Source: Lysobacter sp. A03
GTDB taxonomy: Bacteria; Pseudomonadota; Gammaproteobacteria; Xanthomonadales; Xanthomonadaceae
Assembly (NCBI RefSeq): GCF_000855665.1
Contig: NZ_JXSS01000106.1
Coordinates: 1-64,000 of the forward strand
DNA length: 64,000 bases
Direction of reading: 5' to 3'
Each line of letters starts with the position of its first letter. Positions within the stretch are counted from its first letter, which is position 1. The notes under the pieces are model-generated. The model saw nothing but the letters and a program-made list of their open reading frames with translations, was not told the origin of the DNA and did no database searches. Of the stretch, positions 57,292-64,000 are shown piece after piece. The position numbers and the translations under genes were made by a program.

Positions 57292-57325
57292 TCAGCAAGC
57301 TCCTCCATTCCTGCCGGATCCGCCA

Positions 57326-58723
57326 ATGTTGCCGCTAGTCGCCCTCGTGGGCCGTCCCAACGTCGGCAAATCGACGCTGTTCAATGCACTCACCCGTACC
57401 CGCGACGCGCTCGTCCATGACCAGCCCGGAGTCACCCGGGACCGGAACTACGGACTGTGTCGGCCTGAAGGCCAGCGCGAATTCGCGGTAGTTGATACCG
57501 GCGGCATTGGCGGCGAGGACGAGGGCATCGCCGGCGCGACAACGCGCCAGGCCCGTGCCGCTGCTGCCGAAGCCGACCTGGTTCTGTTTATCGTGGACGG
57601 CCGCCAGGGTGCTTCACGCCTGGACGACGACATCCTTGCCTGGCTGCGTAAAACCGCGCGTCCGACCTATCTGGTGGTCAACAAGACCGACGGTCTGGAA
57701 ACCCATGCGGCACTGAGCGAGTTCGCCCATTACGGGTTTACCGATGTGATCGGCATTTCCTCGGCCCATCGCCAGGGTATTGATGACCTGATCGATGTCG
57801 TCCTGGAGCGCTTGCCCGAGCTGGGCGATTCGGCGCAGCTGGACAACGATCCTTCGCGGATCAAGGTGGCCTTTATCGGCCGCCCCAACGTCGGCAAGTC
57901 GACCCTCGTCAACCGGCTGCTGGGCGAGGAGCGGATGATCGCCTCCGAGGTTGCCGGCACCACCCGCGACTCCGTCGCGGTGGACATGGAGCGCGACGGA
58001 CGGCTGTACCGACTGGTCGATACGGCCGGACTGCGCCGCAAGTCCCGCGTGGACGAGGTTGTGGAAAAGTTCTCCATCATCAAGACCCTGCATGCGATCG
58101 AGCAGTGCCAGGTGGCGGTGGTGATGCTGGACGCCAACGAAGGCGTGACCGATCAGGACGCCAGCGTGCTGGGCTACGCCCTGGATGCCGGGCGTGCCTT
58201 GGTGATTGCGGTCAACAAGTGGGACGGCCTGAGCGATTACCAGCGCCAGCAGAACGAGGCGCTGTTGGCGCGCAAGCTGACCTTCGTCGACTGGGCCGAG
58301 CGGGTTCGCATCAGCGCTACTCACGGCTCCGGACTACGCGAATTGTTCGCGGCTGTGCATCGTGCGCACGCCTCGGCGACCCGCGAGTTCAGCACCAGCG
58401 AAGTGACCCAGGCGATGGAAGCGGCGTATGAGGCCAATCCGCCACCGGTCATCCGCGGTCATGTCGCCAAGCTGCGCTACGCTCATCCTGCGGCCAGCAA
58501 CCCGCCGACGTTCGTGATTCACGGCACGCGCCTGAAAACGCTGTCCGACAGCTACAAGCGCTATCTGGAGAACTTCTTCCGCAAGCGTTTCAAGCTGGTC
58601 GGAACGCCGGTGCGCTTTGTCTTCAAGGACAGCGTCAATCCTTACGAAGGCAAGAAAAACGTGCTCAGCGAGAAGCAGGTGGCCAAGCGCCGCCGTCTGA
58701 TCCGTCACGTAAAGCGCGGCTGA
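57326..58723 (+). CDS. der: GTPase Der (EngA)
   Basis: 465 residues with two tandem GTPase domains, each having GRPNVGKST (about 9-17 and 183-191) and a DTxG switch ([11 protein letters not shown] and [11 protein letters not shown]), plus NKTD and NKWD specificity motifs. A C-terminal KH-like domain (about 365-455) follows. It is essential for 50S ribosome assembly. It closes the yfgM-bamB-der group, as in E. coli. Confidence 0.96.
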   Translation: MLPLVALVGRPNVGKSTLFNALTRTRDALVHDQPGVTRDRNYGLCRPEGQREFAVVDTGGIGGEDEGIAGATTRQARAAAAEADLVLFIVDGRQGASRLDDDILAWLRKTARPTYLVVNKTDGLETHAALSEFAHYGFTDVIGISSAHRQGIDDLIDVVLERLPELGDSAQLDNDPSRIKVAFIGRPNVGKSTLVNRLLGEERMIASEVAGTTRDSVAVDMERDGRLYRLVDTAGLRRKSRVDEVVEKFSIIKTLHAIEQCQVAVVMLDANEGVTDQDASVLGYALDAGRALVIAVNKWDGLSDYQRQQNEALLARKLTFVDWAERVRISATHGSGLRELFAAVHRAHASATREFSTSEVTQAMEAAYEANPPPVIRGHVAKLRYAHPAASNPPTFVIHGTRLKTLSDSYKRYLENFFRKRFKLVGTPVRFVFKDSVNPYEGKKNVLSEKQVAKRRRLIRHVKRG

Positions 58724-58732
58724 GCCACGGAC

Positions 58733-58760
58733 AAAAAGATCCCCTCGCAAGGAGGGGATC
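58733..58760 (-). terminator. Terminator of fadD (minus strand)
   Basis: A 9-bp stem (GATCCCCTC with GAGGGGATC, 58738-58746 and 58752-58760) followed on the minus strand by TTTTTG. The plus side lacks a T tract, so it acts mainly on fadD and less on der. Confidence 0.8.
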
Positions 58761-58787
58761 GGATTGACGCGAGTAGCTCATCAGGTT

Positions 58788-60461
58788 TCAGCCTGGCTGT
58801 TCGTCCCGGAGCTCCCGGCGCAGGATCTTGCCCACGTTGGACTTGGGGAGTTCGCTGCGGAACTCGACTACCTTCGGCCGTTTGTAGCCCGTCAGGTTCT
58901 CCCGTGCGAACGCGGTCACCTGTTCAGCGGTCAATGACGGGTCCTTCTTTACCACGACCACCTTGACCACTTCGCCGGAGTGCTCATCGTCCATACCGAT
59001 TGCTGCAACTTCGAGCACCCCGGGCATCATTGCGATGACGTCCTCGACCTCGTTGGGATAAACGTTGAAGCCCGAGACCAGGATCATGTCCTTCTTGCGA
59101 TCGACAACGTAGAAGAACCCGTTCTCGTCCATCCTGGCGATGTCGCCGGTGTGCAGCCAGCCGTCGGCATCCATCACCTCGGCGGTTTCCTTGGGCAGTT
59201 GCCAGTAGCCCTTCATCACCTGCGGGCCCTTCAGGCAAAGTTCGCCGACCTCGCCGACGGGCAGCAGATTGCCGTCCTCGTCCTGGATGCAGGCATCCGT
59301 GGAGGGGATAGGCAGGCCGATGGCGCCGTTGTACTCGGCCAGGTCCATCGGGTTGATGCACGCCGCCGGAGCGGTTTCGGTCAGGCCGTACGCCTCGATC
59401 AAGGTGCAGCCGGTGGTCTTCTTCCAGCGCTCGGCGACGGAACGTTGCACCGCCATGCCGCCGCCCAGGGTCAGGCGAAGCTTGGAGAAATCGACCTCAT
59501 CGAAACCGGGCGTATTCAGCAAGCCGTTGAACAGCGTGTTGACTCCGGTGATGGCGGTGAACGGGACCTTCTTGAGCTCCTTGACGAACCCGGGCATGTC
59601 GCGCGGATTGGTGATCATGTGGTTCAGGCCGCCGAACTTCATGAAGACCAGACCGTTCGCGGTCAACGCGAAGATATGGTAAAGCGGCAGCGCGGTGATG
59701 ATGATTTCCTGACCCAGCGTGACGTTGGTGCCCACCCAGGCCGAAGCCTGCTGCATGTTGGCGACCATGTTGCGGTGGGTCAGCATCGCGCCCTTGGCCA
59801 CGCCGGTGGTCCCGCCGGTGTACTGCAGGAAGGCAATGTCCTCCGGCCCGACGTCGATTTCCGGCAGTGAGTGTTTGGCTCCGGCTTTCAGGGCCTCATT
59901 GAAACGGACCGCACCGTGAATACGGTACTCCGGCACCATCTTCTTGATGTACTTGAGCACAAAGTTCATCACAGTGCCCTTGACCCCGAGCATGTCGCCC
60001 AGACCGGTCGTGATGACGTGCTGCACCCTGGTATCCGGGAGCACTTCGGCGGCGGTGTCGCCAAAGTTGTCCAGCACCAGCAGCACCTTGGCCCCGGAAT
60101 CCACCAGCTGGTGCCGCAGCTCGCGGGCGGTGTACATCGGGTTGGTGTTGACCACCGTGAGGCCTGCGCGGAGCACGCCAAACGTGGCGACCGGATACTG
60201 GAGGCAGTTGGGCATCATGATCGCTACGCGATCGCCCTTGCGCAGCTTCAGCACGCCCAGCAGGTAGGCCGCGAAGTGGGCGCTGAGTGTGTCGATCTCA
60301 GCGTAGGTCAGAGCCTTGCCGAAGTTCGCAAACGCGGGCCGGTCACGGAAACTGCTGATCGCAGCCTCCATGACGTCGACGATCGAGGTGTACTCGTCAG
60401 GATCGATCTGGGCGGGCACGCCCGCCGGGTAATGGTCGAGCCATGGACGTTCAACACTCAT
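58788..60461 (-). CDS. fadD: Long-chain fatty acid-CoA ligase
   Basis: 557 residues of the adenylate-forming family. The ATP/AMP motif is [13 protein letters not shown] (about 212-224), with [20 protein letters not shown] and the C-terminal K-containing KRPKVVEFR segment. It activates exogenous fatty acids at the inner membrane, feeding the fadBA products and releasing the acyl-CoA that PsrA-type regulators sense. AGGGG precedes the ATG. No PsrA-type palindrome is evident upstream. It is a single gene behind the symporter gene on the same strand. Confidence 0.94.
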   Translation of the reverse strand: MSVERPWLDHYPAGVPAQIDPDEYTSIVDVMEAAISSFRDRPAFANFGKALTYAEIDTLSAHFAAYLLGVLKLRKGDRVAIMMPNCLQYPVATFGVLRAGLTVVNTNPMYTARELRHQLVDSGAKVLLVLDNFGDTAAEVLPDTRVQHVITTGLGDMLGVKGTVMNFVLKYIKKMVPEYRIHGAVRFNEALKAGAKHSLPEIDVGPEDIAFLQYTGGTTGVAKGAMLTHRNMVANMQQASAWVGTNVTLGQEIIITALPLYHIFALTANGLVFMKFGGLNHMITNPRDMPGFVKELKKVPFTAITGVNTLFNGLLNTPGFDEVDFSKLRLTLGGGMAVQRSVAERWKKTTGCTLIEAYGLTETAPAACINPMDLAEYNGAIGLPIPSTDACIQDEDGNLLPVGEVGELCLKGPQVMKGYWQLPKETAEVMDADGWLHTGDIARMDENGFFYVVDRKKDMILVSGFNVYPNEVEDVIAMMPGVLEVAAIGMDDEHSGEVVKVVVVKKDPSLTAEQVTAFARENLTGYKRPKVVEFRSELPKSNVGKILRRELRDEQPG

Positions 60462-60584
60462 CGCGATCCCCTTGATAACTGTGGTGCGTGCGCGACCGGT
60501 GGATCGGATCCGCGACGGCGCATGGTTCCAAAGATTTGAGCATAGGCCCCGATGGGTGGCAAGACGACTGCGAGCCGTTTCCGG

Positions 60585-61844
60585 TCAGGGCTCGACAGAG
60601 TCGGGAGCGATAGCGTCGCCGCGTGCCGCTTTGGCGACGATGCTGGTTGCCGCGAGATCGGCGGTGACGTTGCCCAGTGTCGCAAAGACATCCGGGATCG
60701 TGTCCACCGCCAACAACAGTCCCAACGGTGCCACGGGCAGCCCCATCGCCTGCGCTACCGGCAGATTGGTGGCCATGTAGCTGACCTGGCCGGGCAGCCC
60801 GACGGAACCCAGGCTGATCACCACCGCCAGCGCGCAACCCGCGGCGAGCTGGGCAACGCCCAGGTCGATCCCGTAGGCCCAGGCGATGAAGGCGGCCGCA
60901 CTGAGGTACTGCACAGGACTGGTGATCCGGAACAACGTCACCGCCATGGGCAGGACCAGTCCGGAAATCTGCCGCGGGTAGCGCAGTCGGTCATTGGCGA
61001 CCTCCAGCATGGCCGGCAGGGAAGCCAATGACGACTGGGTGCTCGCCGCGACCACCTGGGCGGGGGCAATGGCGGCGGAAAAGCGCCTGATCGACTCTCC
61101 CCCCCACACGACAGCGACCAGAACCATGGCCCCGGCTACGGTCAGATAGAGGAAGCATTGAAGCGCGATGTAGATGCCCAGCGCGCTGAGCATGCTCATT
61201 CCCGCTCTGGCAGTAACGGCCAGGATGAGTGCGAACACCCCGAGCGGTGCCGCCCAGAGCACCCAGCGAACGATCATGATCATCGCGTCGGCCAAGGCCT
61301 GGAAAAACTCGACCATCAGCGCGCGTCGAGGCCCTTCGATCCGGGTCAGGGCGAATCCGAAGAACAGCGCAAACACGACCAGTGGCAACATGGCGCCGTT
61401 GGCAGCCGCCTCCACCGCGTTACTGGGAACGATGCCGGTGACCCATTGCGACCAACCGGCCGGAGCGGGCAGGGCAGCGGTCTCGCTCGCGCCACCACCC
61501 AGCGCAACGGCAAGGCTCGGGTCATGCGGCAGCATCGACAGCAAGGCAGGTGCGGCGATCGCGGTGAATACCGCCGCCAGGGCCAGCAGGGCGATGAATA
61601 CCAGGATGGCGTTGCGCGCGATCCGCCCCGACGCGGCGGCGTCGGCCGCGGTACTGACGCCGACCACGACCAGCGCCAGCACCAGCGGTACCACGGTCAT
61701 CTGCAGCGCGTTCAACCACAACCGGCCGAACGGGTGGACAACGTCGGCGACGCGCGTCGCGATTTCCGGGTCGACCCAGGCCAGGCCCAGGCCGATCAGG
61801 GCGCCCAGGGCGAGCGCCAGCAGGACGCGCGAGGTGCCCGTCAT
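60585..61844 (-). CDS. Dicarboxylate/amino acid:cation symporter (DAACS family)
   Basis: 419 residues with about 8-9 hydrophobic helices and two re-entrant segments. Family motifs include VVPLVLALVVVGV early, the serine-rich re-entrant AASTQSSLASLPAM, and a C-terminal VDTIPDVFATLGNVTAD loop that binds substrate. The family takes up glutamate, aspartate, C4-dicarboxylates or small peptides with Na+ or H+. The order epimerase-RpiR regulator-symporter on one strand suggests it imports an amino acid or dipeptide produced in cell-wall recycling; this is inference. Confidence 0.87.
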   Translation of the reverse strand: MTGTSRVLLALALGALIGLGLAWVDPEIATRVADVVHPFGRLWLNALQMTVVPLVLALVVVGVSTAADAAASGRIARNAILVFIALLALAAVFTAIAAPALLSMLPHDPSLAVALGGGASETAALPAPAGWSQWVTGIVPSNAVEAAANGAMLPLVVFALFFGFALTRIEGPRRALMVEFFQALADAMIMIVRWVLWAAPLGVFALILAVTARAGMSMLSALGIYIALQCFLYLTVAGAMVLVAVVWGGESIRRFSAAIAPAQVVAASTQSSLASLPAMLEVANDRLRYPRQISGLVLPMAVTLFRITSPVQYLSAAAFIAWAYGIDLGVAQLAAGCALAVVISLGSVGLPGQVSYMATNLPVAQAMGLPVAPLGLLLAVDTIPDVFATLGNVTADLAATSIVAKAARGDAIAPDSVEP

Positions 61845-62008
61845 GGATGCACACCCTGCTCAAACGGGATCGCTGCGGCAGTTGCGGGCGCGTCGGGATG
61901 TGGGTCAAACACGGCAGGTCGTTGCATCTACGGTCTCGTGACAGGCATTGGCGGCCGCGCAGCGCGGCCGGACTGGATCGGGGAAACGAGCGGGTGTCGC
62001 CGTTGCAC

Positions 62009-62857
62009 TCAAGGTTCAAGCATCGGTTGCAGGCGCTCGAGGTTCTCACGCAACTGCTGGTCGCGTCCGCCCTCGCAAAGACGGACGAATACGCGGTCCA
62101 TCAGGTGCTGTGCGGCAGCCTGGTAAAGCAAGGGCTGGATATGCACCTGCTCATCGTGGGCCGATACCAGCAGGGCGATGTCGGCGTACGCGCGCAACGG
62201 GTTGGACGTGTGACGGGTGATGGACACAACGGTACCACCACGTTCGCGGAAGCAGCGCGCGATGTAGCAAAGCGGCGGCGGCTTTCCGTGCTCGGAGAAC
62301 ACCATCAGCACGTCGCCCGGACAGGCAGCGCTGACGCTGGCCGCCATGTGCGCCGGATCGAAGTTGTGAACCGTCAGGATGCCAAGCAACGACAGCCGGA
62401 GGGCGAGGGCGCGGGCGCGGATGTCGTCATCACCCAGACCGATCAGGAATACCTTGCCGCCCGCGCTGGCGATCGTGATTGCGGCCGCGACCGCAGCGAC
62501 GGTGCCCGGCGGATTGATCGACCGCGTCTCCTCCTCGGCCGCGGATTTCCGTCTCCACAACTCCGCGGCCATGGCATCGGCGGGATGCTCCGGCGCACTG
62601 GTTGCCGGCGGCTCGTCGCCGTTGTCGGCGCGCGCGATATCCTCGCCAACGGAGTACTTGAGGTCGGGGTAACCCTTGAAACCGAGCTTCTGGCAGAACT
62701 TCACCACGCTGGACTGGCTGACGCCAAGCGCGTTGGCGAGCTGCTGCGACGAGTAGTCTCGCAGCAGGTTGGCGTTGTCGAGCACGAAGTCGGCGATGCG
62801 GCGCTCGATCGCCGACATCTGGTCACGCCGCGAGCGGATGGTCAGCAGCGCCGACAT
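62009..62857 (-). CDS. MurR/RpiR family transcriptional regulator
   Basis: 282 residues: an N-terminal RpiR helix-turn-helix (about 1-80, SALLTIRSRRDQMSAIER, SQSSVVKFCQKLGFKGYPD) and a C-terminal SIS phosphosugar-binding domain (about 115-250, GKVFLIGLGDDDIRARALAL). Such proteins sense sugar phosphates, in MurR N-acetylmuramate-6-phosphate. The ATG at 62857 sits one base after the epimerase stop (TGAGATG), so it is translationally coupled to the epimerase and probably controls that operon. The longer frame upstream overlaps the epimerase. Confidence 0.87.
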   Translation of the reverse strand: MSALLTIRSRRDQMSAIERRIADFVLDNANLLRDYSSQQLANALGVSQSSVVKFCQKLGFKGYPDLKYSVGEDIARADNGDEPPATSAPEHPADAMAAELWRRKSAAEEETRSINPPGTVAAVAAAITIASAGGKVFLIGLGDDDIRARALALRLSLLGILTVHNFDPAHMAASVSAACPGDVLMVFSEHGKPPPLCYIARCFRERGGTVVSITRHTSNPLRAYADIALLVSAHDEQVHIQPLLYQAAAQHLMDRVFVRLCEGGRDQQLRENLERLQPMLEP

Positions 62858-62858
62858 C

Positions 62859-63971
62859 TCAGGCAGCAGCGTTGCAGTTGCTGATCGGCTCCAGTCCGCG
62901 GATCTCGCGGATGCCGAGCCCCGGCGCATCGGTGATCGATATCTCCGACTCGTTGAAGATCACCCCGCCTTCCACCGGGTTGTAGGCGCACAGCGACGGA
63001 CCGTCGAGGTCGACCTTGGTGATGACATCGGACTTGGCCACCGCCAGATGCACCGCCGCGGCAACACTGATGCTGCTCTCCAGCATGCAGCCGATCATGC
63101 ACTCCACCTGGTGCATCGCGGCGATGTCGGCAATACGCACGGCGTTGGAAATTCCGCCGGTTTTCATCAGCTTGATGTTGATGATGTCGGCCGCACGCAT
63201 GTGGATGAGCTTTATCACCTCCATCGGACCGAAAACGCTTTCGTCGGCCATGATCGGCGTATGCACGCGCTCGGTCACGTAGCGCATGCCTTCCAGGTCG
63301 CGCGCGCGGACCGGTTGCTCCACCAGCTCCAGCCTGACGCCCGCATCCTCCAGCCCGCGGATGGCGTACACCGCCTCCTTGGCACTCCAGCCCTGGTTGG
63401 CGTCCAGCCGCAGCAAGGCGCGGTTCTCCACCGCCGCGTAGATGGCCTTGACCCGCTCGATGTCGACTCCGATGTCCTTGCCGACCTTGATCTTCAGCGA
63501 ATCGAAACCCCGGTCGACCGCGCTGATCGAGTCGGCGACCATCTTGTCGATCGTGTCCACGCTGATGGTGATGTCGGTAGTGACCAGCGGATCTCCGCCG
63601 CCAAGCATCTTGTACAGCGGCGCACCGTAGAGCTGGCCGAACAGGTCATAGATGGCGATTTCGACGGCAGCCTTCGCGCTGGAATTCTTCTCCATCGCGG
63701 TCTGGATCAAACGGGTGATGCGGTTGAGGTCGGCGATCTCCTCGCCGATCAGCCGTGGCGAGATGTAGTGACGGATCGCATCGACGATCGAGCCGTGCGT
63801 ATCGCCGGTAATGACCGCGGTGGCGGGCGCCTCGCCGTAACCGATGTTGCCGCTGTCGGTGTGGACCATCACAACGATGTCCTCTACTTGCTGGACCGTT
63901 CGCAGCGCGGTCTTGAACGGGGTTTTCAGCGGCACGCGGAGCATGCCGAATTCGATTCGGGTGATCTTCAT
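62859..63971 (-). CDS. Dipeptide epimerase (L-Ala-D/L-Glu epimerase-like, enolase superfamily)
   Basis: 370 residues of the mandelate racemase/muconate-lactonising group. Catalytic K162 (SLKIKVGK) and K267 (INIKLMKTGG) flank the metal ligands D190 (LRLDANQGW), E218 (LVEQPV) and D243 (MADESVF). A DLD motif (321-323) is the DxD that binds the dipeptide amino end in L-Ala-D/L-Glu epimerases. That reaction recycles murein peptides. The C-terminus (GLEPISNCNAAA) continues beyond the usual end. It leads a coupled operon with the RpiR regulator, then the symporter. Confidence 0.87.
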   Translation of the reverse strand: MKITRIEFGMLRVPLKTPFKTALRTVQQVEDIVVMVHTDSGNIGYGEAPATAVITGDTHGSIVDAIRHYISPRLIGEEIADLNRITRLIQTAMEKNSSAKAAVEIAIYDLFGQLYGAPLYKMLGGGDPLVTTDITISVDTIDKMVADSISAVDRGFDSLKIKVGKDIGVDIERVKAIYAAVENRALLRLDANQGWSAKEAVYAIRGLEDAGVRLELVEQPVRARDLEGMRYVTERVHTPIMADESVFGPMEVIKLIHMRAADIINIKLMKTGGISNAVRIADIAAMHQVECMIGCMLESSISVAAAVHLAVAKSDVITKVDLDGPSLCAYNPVEGGVIFNESEISITDAPGLGIREIRGLEPISNCNAAA

Positions 63972-64000
63972 TTGTCGCAGGTCCGGTTGCTGTGTGCGTC

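Noticed and set aside
61952-61970. Hairpin CGGCCGCGC-A-GCGCGGCCG between the RpiR gene and the symporter gene
   Set aside because: No T tract on either strand and a one-base loop. It may be only GC-rich spacer, so I did not call a terminator.
61158-62126. Plus-strand frames over the symporter and the gap before the RpiR gene
   Set aside because: Arg/Gln/Gly-rich, antisense to a recognised transporter, and without a ribosome site.

Overview
The window is about 64 kb of GC-rich, densely coding DNA from a Gram-negative gammaproteobacterium, most likely Lysobacteraceae/Xanthomonadaceae (Luteimonas/Lysobacter-like). This rests on protein style and gene order: a long RNase E next to rluC, a 'transmembrane repetitive' proline-rich protein behind nfuA, an aguAB pair, a 41-residue zinc-ligand-poor L36, a 754-residue TonB-dependent receptor, and rpsA-ihfB-lapAB followed by O-antigen genes. 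The genus call is inference. Nearly everything is chromosomal core or common accessory content. I see no phage, insertion sequence, CRISPR array or defence island.

Layout: 0-1.4 kb, cytochrome c maturation genes ccmA and the start of ccmB (minus strand), plus a DUF3293 gene. 1.6-4.3 kb, a methionine-type aminotransferase and omega-amidase pair, and a short-chain dehydrogenase. 4.5-9.7 kb, a membrane-protease/stomatin/thioredoxin operon, then a lipoprotein and a TlpA-type/DsbG thiol-disulfide pair. 9.7-14.4 kb, a GntP permease divergent from a TonB-dependent receptor, then a TonB protein. 14.5-22.7 kb, serS, a LysR regulator, tRNA-Ser, a NarL-type response regulator, rne and rluC. 22.7-28.2 kb, a TonB-like lipoprotein, phhB, nfuA, the proline-rich membrane protein, two cytochromes c and an RND adaptor. 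28.2-34.8 kb, two tandem RND permeases. 34.8-38.8 kb, a minus-strand run with a TraB/PrgY protein, aguB, aguA, a small periplasmic protein and rpmJ. 38.9-47.3 kb, cmk, rpsA, ihfB, lapA, lapB, then a WecA-like transferase, a WbpM/CapD-like dehydratase and galU. 47.4-51.7 kb, a psrA-fadB-fadA beta-oxidation operon. 51.9-58.7 kb, ndk, rlmN, pilF, rodZ, yfgM, bamB and der. 58.8-64 kb, fadD, a dicarboxylate/amino-acid symporter, an RpiR-type regulator and a dipeptide epimerase.

Several sets of genes form working units. The aminotransferase and omega-amidase should recycle transamination products. The aguA/aguB products convert agmatine to putrescine. PsrA probably senses acyl-CoA and controls fadBA, and FadD feeds acyl-CoA into that pathway. 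LapA and LapB control LPS synthesis next to genes that start O-antigen assembly. The symporter, RpiR regulator and L-Ala-D/L-Glu-type epimerase look like a muropeptide or dipeptide uptake and recycling unit.

The oddest feature is at the extreme left. The ccmB reading frame runs on the minus strand to about position 50 and then continues, recognisably, on the plus strand. This means either a small DNA inversion between short inverted repeats or a fold-back artefact at a contig end. I found no convincing wholly new system. The better leads are this ccmB inversion, the PsrA-type operator, candidate leaderless promoters, the epimerase/RpiR/symporter unit and unusual insertions in an RND pump.
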